Assembly (NCBI GenBank): GCA_027186245.1
Contig: CP114481.1
Span: forward strand, 26,939,501-27,003,500
Direction: 5' to 3'
DNA: 64,000 nt
Source: Coriaria nepalensis
Taxonomy: Eukaryota > Streptophyta > Magnoliopsida > Cucurbitales > Coriariaceae
Position numbers and translations under genes: made by a program. Below are positions 37,971 through 52,230 of the stretch, piece after piece (position 1 is the stretch's first letter; every line of letters begins with the position of its first letter). Under the pieces are notes generated by a model that searched no databases, had not been told where the DNA came from, and worked only from the letters and a program-made list of their open reading frames with translations.

Positions 37971-40900
37971 GATTTAATGACTAAAAGAGGTGCAATAATA
38001 CGACTTTAAGGCTAAAAAGATGCATAGTTGCCTTCAATAGATCAATTACAAGTTATGCATGAAAGTCGTGTCTTAAATACAAAAATAGAATTGGTTCGAA
38101 GTACTTTCAAACAATTTAATGAAATGAAAAGACTGAATGATATACTTTTTAAGGCTAAAATAATGCATTGTTGTTGTCAATAAATTAATTGCAAGTTATG
38201 TAAGAAAATCATGTTTGAAAGGCGAAAATAGAATTCGTTCAACTTAATTTAGAATGATTTAATGACTGGATGAGACCCAATGACAAGACTTTAAGGCTAA
38301 ACAAATGCATTGTTGCCTTCAATAGATTAACTGCAAGTTATGCACGAAAGTCATGTTTAAAGGCCGAATTTCGTTCGAAGCGATTTAGAATGATTTAATG
38401 ACTAAAAGAGACGCAATAATATGACTTTAAGGCTAAAAAAATGCATAGTTCCCTTCAATAGATCAATTACAAGTTATTCATGAAAGTCGTGTCTTAAATG
38501 CAAAAATAATTGGTTCGAAGTGCTTTCAAACAATTTAATGAAATGAAAAGACTGAATGATATACTTTTTAAGGATAAAATAATGCATTGTTGTCGTCAAT
38601 AAATTAATTGCAAGTTATGTAAGAAAATCATGTTTGAAAGGCGAAAATAGAATTCGTTCAACTTAATTTAGAATGATTTAATGACTGGATGAGACTCAAT
38701 GACATGACTTTAAGGCTAAACAAATGCATTGTTGCCTTCAATAGATTAACTGCAAGTTATGCACGAAAGTCATGTTTAAAAGCCGAATTTCGTTCGAAGC
38801 GATTTAGAATGATTTAATGACTAAAAGAGACGCAATAATATGAATTTTAGGCTAAAAAAATGCATAGTTGCCTTCAATAGATCAATTACAAGTTATTCAT
38901 GAAAGTCGTGTCTTAAATACAAAAATAGAATTGGTTCGAAGTACTTTCAAACAATTTAATGAAATGAAAAGACTGAATGATATACTTTTTAAGGCTAAAA
39001 TAATGCATTGTTGTCGTCAATAAATTAATTGCAAGTTATGTAAGAAAATCATGTTTGAAAGGCGAAAATAGAATTCGTTCAACTTAATTTAGAATGATTT
39101 AATGACTGGATGAGACTCAATGACAAGACTTTAAGGCTAAACAAATGCATTGTTGCCTTCAATAGATTAACTGCAAGTTATGCACGAAAGTCATGTTTAA
39201 AGGCCGAATTTCGTTCGAAGCGATTTAGAATGATTTAATGACTAAAAGAGACGCAATAATATTACTTTAAGGCTAAAAAAATGCATAGTTCCCTTCAATA
39301 GATCAATTACAAGTTATGCATGAAAGTCGTGTCTTAAATGCAAAAATATAATTGGTTCGAAGTGCTTTCAAACAATTTAATGAAATGAAAAGACTGAATG
39401 ATATACTTTTTAAGAATAAAATAATGCATTGTTGTCGTCAATAAATTAATTGCAAGTTATGTAAGAAAATCATGTTTGAAAAGCGAAAATAGAATTCGTT
39501 CAACTTAATTTAGAATGATTTAATGACTGGATGAGACTCAATGACATGACTTTAAGGCTAAACAAATGCATTGTTGCCTTCAATAGATTAACTGCAAGTT
39601 ATGCACGAAAGTCATGTTTAAAGGCCGAATTTCGTTCGAAGCGATTTAGAATGATTTAATGACTAAAAGAGACGTAATAATATGAATTTTAGGCTAAAAA
39701 AATGCATAGTTGCCTTCAATAGATCAATTACAAGTTATGCATGAAAGTCGTGTCTTAAATACAAAAATAGAATTGGTTCGAAGTACTTTCAAACAATTTA
39801 ATGAAATGAAAAGACTGAATGATATACTTTTAAAGGCCAAAATAATGCATTGTTGTCGTCAATAAATTAATTGCAAGTTATGTAAGAAAATCATGTTTGA
39901 AAGGCGAAAATAGAATTCGTTCAACTTAATTTAGAATGATTTAATGACTGGATGAGACTCAATGACAAGACTTTAAGGCTAAACAAATGCACTATTGCCT
40001 TCAATAGATTAACTACAAGTTATGCACGAAAGTCATGTTTAAAGGCCGAATTTCGTTCGAAGCGATTTAGAATGATTTAATGACTAAAAGGGACGCAATA
40101 ATGTGAATTTTGGGCTAAAAAAATGCATAGTTGCCTTCAATAGATCAATTACAAGTTATGCATGAAAGTCGTGTCTTAAATGCAAAAATAATTGGTTCGA
40201 AGTGCTTTCAAACAATTTAATGAAATGAAAAGACTGAATGATATACTTTTTAAGGCTAAAATAATGCATTGTTGTCGTCAATAAATTAATTGCAAGTTAT
40301 GTAAGAAAATCATGTTTGAAAGGCGAAAATAGAATTCGTTCAACTTAATTTAGAATGATTTAATGACTGGATGAGACTCAATGACAAGACTTTAAGGCTA
40401 AACAAATGCATTGTTGCCTTCAATAGATTAACTGCAAGTTATGCACGAAAGTCATGTTTAAAGGCCGAATTTCGTTCGAAGTGATTTAGAATGATTTAAT
40501 GACTAAAAGAGACGCAATAATATGACTTTAAGGCTAAAAAAATGCATAGTTGCCTTCAATAGATCAATTACAAGTTATGCATGAAAGTCGTGTCTTAAAT
40601 GCAAAAATATAATTGGTTCGAAGTGCTTTCAAACAATTTAATGAAATGAAAAGACTGAATGATATACTTTTTAAGGATAAAATAATGCATTGTTGTCGTC
40701 AATAAATTAATTGCAAGTTATGTAAGAAAATCATGTTTGAAAGGCGAAAATAGAATTCGTTCAACTTAATTTAGAATGATTTAATGACTGGATGAGACTC
40801 AATGACATGACTTTAAGGCTAAACAAATGCATTGTTGCCTTCAATAGATTAACTGCAAGTTATGCACGAAAGTCATGTTTAAAGGCCGAATTTCGTTCGA

Positions 40901-41391
40901 AGCGATTTAGAATGATTTAATGACTAAAAGAGACGCAATAATATGAATTTTAGGCTAAAAAAATGCATAGTTGCCTTCAATAGATCAATTACAAGTTATG
41001 CATGAAAGTCGTGTCTTAAATACAAAAAAAGAATTGGTTCGAAGTACTTTCAAACAATTTAATGAAATGAAAAGACTGAATGATATACTTTTTAAGGCTA
41101 AAATAATGCATTGTTGTCGTCAATAAATTAATTGCAAGTTATGTAAGAAAATCATGTTTGAAAGGCGAAAATAGAATTCGTTCAACTTAATTTAGAATGA
41201 TTTAATGACTGGATGAGACTCAATGACAAGACTTTAAGGCTAAACAAATGCACTATTGCCTTCAATAGATTAACTGCAAGTTATGCACGAAAGTCATGTT
41301 TAAAGGCCGAATTTCGTTCGAAGCGATTTAGAATGATTTAATGACTAAAAGAGACGCAATAATATGACTTTAAGGCTAAAAAAATGCATAG

Positions 41392-42097
41392 TTGCCTTCA
41401 ATAGATCAATTACAAGTTATTCATGAAAGTCGTGTCTTAAATGCAAAAATATAATTGGCTCGAAGTGCTTTCAAACAATTTAATGAATTGAAAAGACTGA
41501 ATGATATACTTTTTAAGGATAAAATAATGCATTGTTGTAGTCAATAAATTAATTGCAAGTTATGTAAGAAAATCATGTTTGAAAGGCGAAAATAGAATTC
41601 GTTCAACTTAATTTAGAATGATTTAATGACTGGATGAGACTCAATGACAAGACTTTAAGGCTAAACAAATGCATTGTTGCCTTCAATAGATTAACTGCAA
41701 GTTATGCACGAAAGTCATGTTTAAAAGCCGAAGTTCATTCGAAGCGATTTAGAATGATTTAATGACTAAAAGAGACGCAATAATATGAATTTTAGGCTAA
41801 AAAAATGCATAGTTGCTTTCAATATATCAATTACAAGTTATGCATGAAAGTCGTGTCTTAAATACAAAAATAGAATTGGTTCGAAGTACTTTCAAACAAT
41901 TTAATGAAATGAAAAGACTGAATGATATACTTTTTAAGGCTAAAGTAATGCATTGTTGTCGTCAATAAATTAATTGCAAGTTATGTAAGAAAATCATGTT
42001 TGAAAGGCGAAAATAGAATTCATTCAACTTAATTTAGAATGATTTAATGACTGGATGAGACTCAATGACAAGACTTTAAGGCTAAACAAATGCACTA
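41392..42097. repeat. Block R, copy 3
   Basis: This copy lies 6732 bp (16 units minus two 2-bp deletions) after copy 2. It shares AAAGTAATGC with copy 1 but not with copy 2, and adds TTGTAGTCAATAAATT and TTGCTTTCAATATATC. Confidence 0.8.
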
Positions 42098-42518
42098 TTG
42101 CCTTCAATAGATTAACTGCAAGTTATGCACGAAAGTCATGTTTAAAAGCCGAATTTCGTTCGAAGCGATTTAGAATGATTTAATGACTAAAAGAGATGCA
42201 ATAATATGAATTTTAGGCTAAAAAAATGCATAGTTGCCTTCAATAGATCAATTACAAGTTATTCATGAAAGTCGTGTCTTAAATACAAAAATAGAATTGG
42301 TTCGAAGTACTTTCAAACAATTTAATGAAATGAAAAGACTGAATGATATACTTTTTAAGGCTAAAATAATGCATTGTTGTCGTCAATAAATTAATTGCAA
42401 GTTATGTAAGAAAATCATGTTTGAAAGGCGAAAATAGAATTCGTTCAACTTAATTTAGAATGATTTAATGACTGGATGAGACCCAATGACAAGACTTTAA
42501 GGCTAAACAAATGCATTG

Positions 42519-43356
42519 TTGCCTTCAATAGATTAACTGCAAGTTATGCACGAAAGTCATGTTTAAAGGCCGAATTTCGTTCGAAGCGATTTAGAATGAT
42601 TTAATGACTAAAAGAGACGCAATAATATGACTTTAAGGCTAAAAAAATGCATAGTTCCCTTCAATAGATCAATTACAAGTTATCCATGAAAGTCGTGTCT
42701 TAAATGCAAAAATAATTGGTTCGAAGTGCTTTCAAACAATTTAATGAAATGAAAAGACTGAATGATATACTTTTTAAGGATAAAATAATGCATTGTTGTC
42801 GTCAATAAATTAATTGCAAGTTATGTAAGAAAATCATGTTTGAAAGGCGAAAATAGAATTCGTTCAACTTAATTTAGAATGATTTAATGACTGGATGAGA
42901 CCCAATGACAAGACTTTAAGGCTAAACAAATGCATTGTTGCCTTCAATAGATTAACTGCAAGTTATGCACGAAAGTCATGTTTAAAGGCCGAATTTCGTT
43001 CGAAGCGATTTAGAATGATTTAATGACTAAAAGAGGCGCAATAATATGACTTTAAGGCTAAAAAAATGCATAGTTCCCTTCAATAGATCAATTACAAGTT
43101 ATCCATGAAAGTCGTGTCTTAAATGCAAAAATAATTGGTTCGAAGTGCTTTCAAACAATTTAATGAAATGAAAAGACTGAATGATATACTTTTTAAGGAT
43201 AAAATAATGCATTGTTGTCGTCAATAAATTAATTGCAAGTTATGTAAGAAAATCATGTTTGAAAGGCGAAAATAGAATTCGTTCAACTTAATTTAGAATG
43301 ATTTAATGACTGGATGAGACTCAATGACATGACTTTAAGGCTAAACAAATGCATTG
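42519..43356. repeat. One 419-bp unit duplicated in tandem (42519, 42938)
   Basis: Both units carry B3 with the 2-bp loss, the rare TTATCCATGAAAG and TTCCCTTCAATAG. They differ at GAGACGC versus GAGGCGC and at the end of C (GACCCAATGACAAG versus GACTCAATGACATG). Confidence 0.85.
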
Positions 43357-44984
43357 TTGCCTTCAATAGATTAACTGCAAGTTATGCACGAAAGTCATGT
43401 TTAAAAGCCGAATTTCGTTCGAAGCGATTTAGAATGATTTAATGACTAAAAGAGACGCAATAATATGAATTTTAGGCTAAAAAAATGCATAGTTGCCTTC
43501 AATAGATCAATTACAAGTTATTCATGAAAGTCGTGTCATAAATACAAAAATAGAATTGGTTCGAAGTACTTTCAAACAATTTAATGAAATGAAAAGACTG
43601 AATGATATACTTTTTAAGGCTAAAATAATGCATTGTTGTCGTTAATAAATTAATTGCAAGTTATGTAAGAAAATCATGTTTGAAAGGCGAAAATAGAATT
43701 CGTTCAACTTAATTTACAATGAATTAATGACTGGATGAGACTCAATGACATGACTTTAAGGCTAAACAAATGCATTGTTGCCTTCAATAGATTAACTGCA
43801 AGTTATGCACGAAAGTCATGTTTAAAAGCCGAATTTCGTTCGAAGCGATTTAGAATGATTTAATGACTAAAAGAGACGCAATAATATGAATTTTAGGCTA
43901 AAAAAATGCATAGTTGCCTTCAATAGATCAATTACAAGTTATTCATGAAAGTCGTGTCTTAAATACAAAAATAGAATTGGTTCGAAGTACTTTCAAACAA
44001 TTTAATGAAATGAAAAGACTGAATGATATAATTTTTAAGGCTAAAATAATGCATTGTTGTCGTCAATAAATTAATTGCAAGTTATGTAAGAAAATCATGT
44101 TTGAAAGGCGAAAATAGAATTCGTTCAACTTAATTTAGAATGATTTAATGACTGGATGAGACTCAATGACAAGACTTTAAGGCTAAACAAATGCATTGTT
44201 GCCTTCAATAGATTAACTGCAAGTTATGCACGAAAGTCATGTTTAAAGGCCGAATTTCGTTCGAAGCGATTTAGAATGATTTAATGACTAAAAGAGACGC
44301 AATAATATGACTTCAAGGCTAAAAAAATGCATAGTTGCCTTCAATAGATCAATTACAAGTTATGCATGAAAGTCGTGTCTTAAATGCAAAAATATAATTG
44401 GTTCGAAGTGCTTTCAAACAATTTAATGAAATGAAAAGACTGAATGATATACTTTTTAAGGATAAAATAATGCATTGTTGTCGTCAATAAATTAATTGCA
44501 AGTTATGTAAGAAAATCATGTTTGAAAGGCGAAAATAGAATTCGTTCAACTTAATTTAGAATGATTTAATGACTGGATGAGACTCAATGACATGACTTTA
44601 AGGCTAAACAAATGCATTGTTGCCTTCAATAGATTAACTGCAAGTTATGCACCAAAGTCATGTTTAATGGCCGAATTTCGTTCGAAGTAATTTAGAATGA
44701 TTTAATGACTAAAAGAGGTGCAATAATACGACTTTAAGGCTAAAAAGATGCATAGTTGCCTTCAATTGATCAATTACAAGTTATGCATGAAAGTCGTGTC
44801 CTAAATGCAAAAATAGAATTGGTTCGAAGTGCTTTCAAACAATTTAATGAAATGAAAATACTGAATGATATACTTTTTAAGGCTAAAATAATATATTGTT
44901 GTCGTCAATAAATTAATTGCAAGTTATGTAAGAAAATCATGTTTGAAAGGCGAAAATAGAATTCGTTCAACTTCATTTAGAATG

Positions 44985-45510
44985 ATTTATTGACTGGGTG
45001 AGACTCAATGACATGACTTTAAGGCTAAACAAATGCATTGTTGCCTTCAATAGATTAACTGCAAGTTCTGCACGAAAGTCATGTTTAAGGGCCGAATTTC
45101 GTTCGAAGCGATTTAGAATAATTTAATGACTAAAAGAGACGCAATAATATGACTTTAAGGCTAAAAAAATGCATAGTTCCTTTCAATAGATCAATTACAA
45201 GTTATTCATGAAAGTCGTGTCTTAAATGCAAAAATAATTGGTTCGAAGTGCTTTCAAACAATTTAATGAAATGAAAAGACTGAATGATATACTTTTTAAG
45301 GATAAAATAATGCATTGTTGTCGTCAATAAATTAATTGCAAGTTATGTAAGAAAATCATGTTTGAAAGGCGAAAATAGAATTCGTTCAACTTAATTTAGA
45401 ATGATTTAATGACTGGATGAGACTCAATGACATGACTTTAAGGCTAAACAAATGCATTGTTGCCTTCAATAGATTAACTGCAAGTTATGCACGAAAGTCA
45501 TGTTTAAAAG
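44985..45510. repeat. Segmental duplication S8, first copy
   Basis: TTTATTGACTGGGTGAG, GCAAGTTCTGCACG, TTTAAGGGCC, GAATAATTTAATG and a B3 monomer occur in this order and recur 6734 bp downstream (16 units minus the 2-bp B3 loss). The B start is TTCCTTTCAATAG here and TTCCCTTCAATAG in the other copy. Confidence 0.75.
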
Positions 45511-48500
45511 CCGAATTTCGTTCGAAGCGATTTAGAATGATTTAATGACTAAAAGAGACGCAATAATATGAATTTTAGGCTAAAAAAATGCATAGTTGCC
45601 TTCAATAGATCAATTACAAGTTATTCATGAAAGTCGTGTCTTAAATACAAAAATGGAATTGGTTCGAAGTACTTTCAAACAATTTAATGAAATGAAAAGA
45701 GTGAATGATATACTTTTTAAGGCTAAAATAATGCATTGTTGTCGTCAATAAATTAATTGCAAGTTATGTCAGAAAATCGTGTTTGAAAGGCGAAAATAGA
45801 ATTCGTTCAACTTAATTTAGAATGATTTAATGACTGGATGAGACTCAATGACAAGACTTTAAGGCTAAACAAATGCATTGTTGCCTTCAATAGATTAACT
45901 GCAAGTTATGCACGAAAGTCATGTTTAAAGGCCGAATTTCGTTCGAAGCGATTTAGAATGATTTAATGACTAAAAGAGACGCAATAATATGACTTTAAGG
46001 CTAAAAAAATGCATAGTTGCCTTCAATAGATCAATTACAAGTTATGCATGAAAGTCGTGTCTTAAATGCAAAAATATAATTGGTTCGAAGTGCTTTCATA
46101 CAATTTAATGAAATGAAAAGACTGAATGATATACTTTTTAAGGATAAAATAATGCATTGTTGTCGTCAATAAATTAATTGCAAGTTATGTAAGAAAATCA
46201 TGTTTGAAAGGCGAAAATAGAATTCGTTCAACTTAATTTAGAATGATTTAATGACTGGATGAGACTCAATGACATGACTTTAAGGCTAAACAAATGCATT
46301 GTTGCCTTCAATAGATTAACTGCAAGTTATGCACGAAAGTCATGTTTAAAGGCCGAATTTCGTTCGAAGCGATTTAGAATGATTTAATGACTAAAAGAGA
46401 CGCAATAATATGACTTTAAGGCTAAAAAAATGCATAGTTGCCTTCAATAGATCAATTACAAGTTATGCATGAAAGTCGTGTCTTAAATACAAAAATAGAA
46501 TTGGTTCGAAGTACTTTCAAACAATTTAATGAAATGAAAAGACTGAATGATATACTTTTTAAGGCTAAACTAATGCATTGTTGTCGTCAATAAATTAATT
46601 GCAAGTTATGTAAGAAAATCATGTTTGAAAGGCGAAAATAGAATTCGTTCAACTTAATTTAGAATGATTTAATGACTGGATGAGACTCATTGACAAGACT
46701 TTAAGGCTAAACAAATGCATTGTTGCCTTCAATAGATTAACTGCAAGTTATGCACGAAAGTCATGTTTAAAGGCCGAATTTCGTTCGAAGCGATTTAGAA
46801 TGATTTAATGACTAAAAGAGACGCAATAATATGACTTTAAGGCTAAAAAAATGCATAGTTGCCTTCAATAGATCAATTACAAGTTATGCATGAAAGTCGT
46901 GTCTTAAATGCAAAAATATAATTGGTTCGAAGTGCTTTCAAACAATTTAATGAAATGAAAAGACTGAATGATATACTTTTTAAGGCTAAAATAATGCATT
47001 GTTGTCGTCAATAGATTAATTGCATGTTATGTAAGAAAATCATGTCTGAAGGGCGAAAATAAAATTCATTCGAGTTATTTTAGTATGATTTATTGACTAG
47101 AAGAGACTCAGTGACATGACTTTAAGGCTAAACAAATGCATTGTTGCCTTCAATAGATCAACTGCAAGTTATGCACCAAAGTCATGTTTAATGGCCGAAT
47201 TTCGTTCGAAGTAATTTAGAATGATTTAATGACTAAAAGAGGTGCAATAATACGACTTTAAGGCTAAAAAGATGCATAGTTGCCTTCAATTGATCAATTA
47301 CAAGTTATGCATGAAAGTCGTGTCCTAAATGCAAAAATAGAATTGGTTCGAAGTGCTTTCAAACAATTTAATGAAAGGAAAAAACTGAATGATATACTTT
47401 TTAAGGCTAAAATAATACATTGTTGTCGTCAATAAATTAATTGCAAGTTATGTAAGAAAATCATGTTTGAAAGGCGAAAATAGAATTCGTTCAACTTAAT
47501 TTAGAATGATTTAATGACTGGATGAGACTCAATAACAAGACTTTAAGGCTAAACAAATGCATTGTTGCCTTCAATAGATTAACTGCAAGTTATGCACGAA
47601 AGTCATGTTTAAAGGCCGAATTTCGTTCGAAGCGATTTAGAATGATTTAATGACTAAAAGAGACGCAATAATATGAATTTTAGGCTAAAAAAATGCATAG
47701 TTGCCTTCAATTGATCAATTACAAGTTATGCATGAAAGTCGTGTCTTAAATACAAAAATAAAATTGGTTCGAAGTACTTTCAAACAATTTAATGAAATGA
47801 AAAGACTGAATGATATACTTTTTAAGGCTAAAATAATCCATTGTTGTCGTCAATAAATTAATTGCAAGTTATGTAAGAAAATCATGTTTGAAAGGCGAAA
47901 ATAGAATTCGTTCAACTTAATTTAGAATGATTTAATGACTGGATGAGCCTCAATGACAAGACTTTAAGGCTAAACAAATGCATTGTTGCCTTCAATAGAT
48001 TAACTGCAAGTTATGCAAGAAAGTCATGTTTAAAAGCCGAATTTCGTTCGAAGCGATTTAGAATGATTTAATGACTAAAAGAGACGCAATAATATGAATT
48101 TTAGGCAAAAAAAATGCATAGTTGCCTTCAATAGATCAATTACAAGTTATGCATGAAAGCCGTGTCTTATATATAAAAATAGAATTGGTTCGAAGTACTT
48201 TCAAACAATTTAATGAAATGAAAAGACTGAATGATATACTTTTTAAGGCTAAAATAATGCATTGTTGTCGTCAATAAATTAATTGCAAGTTATGTAAGAA
48301 AATCATGTTTGAAAGGCGAAAATAGAATTCGTTCAACTTAATTTAGAATGATTTAATGACTGGATGAGACTCAATGACAAGACTTTAAGGCTACACAAAT
48401 GCATTGTTGCCTTCAATAGATTAACTGCAAGTTATGCACGAAAGTCATGTTTAAAGGCCGAATTTCGTTCGAAGCGATTTAGAATGATTTAATGACTAAA

Positions 48501-51500
48501 AGAGACGCAATAATATGACTTTAAGGCTAAAAAAATGCATAGTTGCCTTCAATAGATCAATTACAAGTTATTCATGAAAGTCGTGTCTTAAATGCAAAAA
48601 TATAATTGGTTAGAAGTGCTTTCAAACAATTTAATGAAATGAAAAGACTGAATGATATACTTTTTAAGGATACAATAATGCATTGTTGTCATCAATAAAT
48701 TAATTGCTAGTTATGTAAGAAAATCATGTTTGAAAGGCGAAAATAGAATTCGTTCAACTTAATTTAGAATGATTTAATGACTGGATGAGACTCAATGACA
48801 TGACTTTAAGGCTAAACAAATGCATTGTTGCCTTCAATAGATTAACTGCAAGTTATGCACGAAAGTCATGTTTAAAGGTCGAATTTCGTTCGAAGCGATT
48901 TAGAATGATTTAATGACTAAAAGAGATGCAATAATATGAATTTTAGGCTAAAAAAATGCATAGTTGCCTGCAATAGATCAATTACAAGTTATGCATGAAA
49001 GTCGTGTCTTAAATACAAAAATAGAATTGGTTCGAAGTACTTTCAAACAATTTAATGAAATGAAAAGACTGAAGGATATACTTTTTAAGGCTAAAATAAT
49101 GCATTGTTGTCGTTAATAAATTAATTGCATGTTATGTAAGAAAATCATGTTTGAAAGGCGAAAATAGAATTCGTTCAACTTAATTTAGAATGATTTAATG
49201 ACTGGATGAGACTCAATGACAAAACTTTAAGGCTAAACAAATGCATTGTTGCCTTCAATAGATTAACTGCAAGTTATGCACGAAAGTCATGTTTAAAGGC
49301 CGAATTTCGTTCGAAGCGATTTAGAATGATTTAATGACTAAAAGAGACGCAATAATATGACTTTAAGGCTAAAAAAATGCATAGTTGCCTTCAATAGATC
49401 AATTACAAGTTATTCATGAAAGTCGTGTCTTAAATGCAAAAATATAATTGGTTTCAAGTGCTTTCAAACAATTTAATGAAATGAAAAGACTGAATGATAT
49501 ACTTTTTAAGGCTAAAATAATGCATTGTTGTTGTTAATAAATTAATTGCATGTAATGTAAGAAAATCATGTTTGAAGGGCGAAAATAAAATTCATTCGAG
49601 TTATTTTAGTATGATTTATTGACTAGAAGAGACTCAGTGACATGACTTTAAGGCTAAACAAATGCATTGTTGCCTTCAATAGATCAACTGCAAGTTATGC
49701 ACCAAAATCATGTTTAATGGCCGAATTTCGTTCGAAGTAATTTAGAATGATTTAATGACTAAAAGAGACGCAATAATATGAATTTTAGGCTAAAAAAATG
49801 CATAGTTGCCTTCAATAGATCAATTACAAGTTATGCATGAAAGTCGTGTCTTAAATGCAAAAATATAATTGGTTCGAAGTGCTTTCAAACAATTTAATGA
49901 AATGAAAAGACTGAATGATATACTTTTTAAGGCTAAAATAATGCATTGTTGTCGTCAATAAATTAATTGCCAGTTATGTAAGAAAATCATGTTTGAAAGG
50001 CGAAAATAGAATTCGTTCAACTTAATTTAGAACGATTTAATGACTGGATGAGACTCAATGACATGACTTTAAGGCTAAACAAATGCATTGTTGCCTTCAA
50101 TAGATTAACTGCAAGTTATGCACGAAAGTCATGTTTAAAGGCCGAATTTCGTTCGAAGCGATTTAGAATGATTTAATGACTAAAAGAGACGCAATAATAT
50201 GAATTTTAGGCTAAAAAAATGCATAGTTGCCTTCAATAGATCAATTACAAGTTATGCATGAAAGTCGTGCCTTAAATACAAAAATAGAATTGGTTCGAAG
50301 TACTTTCAAACAATTTAATGAAATGAAAAGACTGAATGATATACTTTTTAAGGCTAAAATAATGCCTTGTTGTCGTCAATAAATTAATTGCAAGTTATGT
50401 AAGAAAATCATGTTTGAAAGGCGAAAATAGAATTCGTTCAACTTAATTTAGAATGATTTAATTACTGGATGAGACTCAATGACAAGACTTTAAGGCTAAA
50501 CAAATGCATTGTTGCCTTCAATAGATTAACTGCAAGTTATGCACGAAAGTCATGTTTAAAGGCCGAATTTCGTTCGAAGCGATTTAGAATGATTTAATGA
50601 CTAAAAGAGACGCAATAATATGACTTTAAGGCTAAAAAAATGCATAGTTGCCTTCAATAGATCAATTACAAGTTATTCATCAAAGTCGTGTCTTAAATGC
50701 AAAAATATAATTGGTTCGAAGTGCTTTCAAACAATTTAATGAAATGAAAAGACTGAATGATATACTTTTTAGGGCTAAAATAATGCATTGTTGTCGTCAA
50801 TAAATTAATTGCAAGTTATGTAAGAAAATCAAGTTTGAAAGGCGAAAATAGAATTCGTTCAACTTAATTTAGAATGATTTAATGACTGGATGAGACTCAA
50901 TGACATGACTTTAAGGCTAAACAAATGCATTGTTGCCTTCAATAGATTAACTGCAAGTTATGCATGAAAGTCATATTTAAAGGCCGAATTTCGTTCGAAG
51001 CGATTTAGAATGATTTAATGACTAAAAGAGACGCAATAATATGAATTTTAAGCTAAAAAAATGCATAGTTGCCTTCAATAGATCAATTACAAGTTATGCA
51101 TGAAAGTCGTGTCTTAAATACAAAAATAGAATTGGTTCGAAGTACTTTCAAACAATTTAATGAAATGAAAAGACTGAATGATATACTTTTTATGGCTAAA
51201 ATAATGCATTGTTGTCGTCAATAAATTAATTGCAAGTTACGTAAGAAAATTATGTTTGAAAGGCGAAAATAGAATTCGTTCAACTTAATTTAGAATGATT
51301 TAATTACTGGATGAGACTCAATGACATGACTTTAAGGCTAAACAAATGCATTGTTGCCTTCAATAGATTAACTGCAAGTTATGCACGAAAGTCATGTTTA
51401 AAGGCCGAATTTCGTTCGAAGCGATTTAGAATGATTTAATGACTAAAAGAGACGCAATAATATGACTTTAAGGCTAAAAAAATGCATAGTTGCCTTCAAT

Positions 51501-51718
51501 AGATCAATTACAAGTTATTCATGAAAGTCGTGTCTTAAATGCAAAAATATAATTGGTTCGAAGTGCTTTCAAACAATTTAATGAAATGAAAAGACTGAAT
51601 GATATACTTTTTAGGGCTAAAATAATGCATTGTTGTCGTCAATAAATTAATTGCAAGTTATGTAAGAAAATCATGTTTGAAAGGCGAAAATAGAATTCGT
51701 TCAACTTAATTTAGAATG

Positions 51719-52230
51719 ATTTATTGACTGGGTGAGACTCAATGACATGACTTTAAGGCTAAACAAATGCATTGTTGCCTTCAATAGATTAACTGCAAGT
51801 TCTGCACGAAAGTCATGTTTAAGGGCCGAATTTCGTTCGAAGCGATTTAGAATAATTTAATGACTAAAAGAGACGCAATAATATGACTTTAAGGCTAAAA
51901 AAATGCATAGTTCCCTTCAATAGATCAATTACAAGTTATTCATGAAAGTCGTGTCTTAAATGCAAAAATAATTGGTTCGAAGTGCTTTCAAACAATTTAA
52001 TGAAATGAAAAGACTGAATGATATACTTTTTAAGGATAAAATAATGCATTGTTGTCGTCAATAAATTAATTGCAAGTTATGTAAGAAAATCATGTTTGAA
52101 AGGCGAAAATAGAATTCGTTCAACTTAATTTAGAATGATTTAATGACTGGATGAGACTTAATGACATGACTTTAAGGCTAAACAAATGCATTGTTGCCTT
52201 CAATAGATTAACTGCAAGTTATGCACGAAA
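51719..52230. repeat. Segmental duplication S8, second copy
   Basis: This is the counterpart of 44.99-45.51 kb with GCAAGTTCTGCACG at 51795 and a B3 at about 51970. It brings the only B3 unit into the otherwise uniform last part of the window. Confidence 0.75.

Larger units (their letters stand above)
280..49669. repeat. Scattered C2-subtype C monomers (19 seen), usually followed by an A2 or A' monomer
   Basis: C2 monomers carry TTAGTATGATTTATTGAC and GACTAGAAG and often lose the EcoRI site. Starts are 280, 4069, 6174, 8278, 10804, 12909, 15013, 19222, 20906, 23011, 25959, 27222, 27643, 31429, 31850, 37329, 37750, 47002 and 49528; each is 142 bp. The four at 280, 4069, 8278 and 15013 have the GAATTAATTTAG form and the rest GAGTTATTTTAG. 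All spacings are multiples of 421 bp once small indels are counted. The next A is nearly always A2 (or A' in block P), so variants travel as a C-A pair across the nominal unit border. None is seen after 49.7 kb. Confidence 0.85.
28399..51975. repeat. B3 subtype: B monomers with a 2-bp deletion (9 copies)
   Basis: Nine B monomers read GCAAAAATAATTGG instead of GCAAAAATATAATTGG, near 28400, 29660, 32615, 38500, 40190, 42710, 43130, 45230 and 51970. Most begin TTCCCTTCAATAG. The identical deletion and linked substitution point to one origin and later spread; none is seen before 28 kb. Confidence 0.8.
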
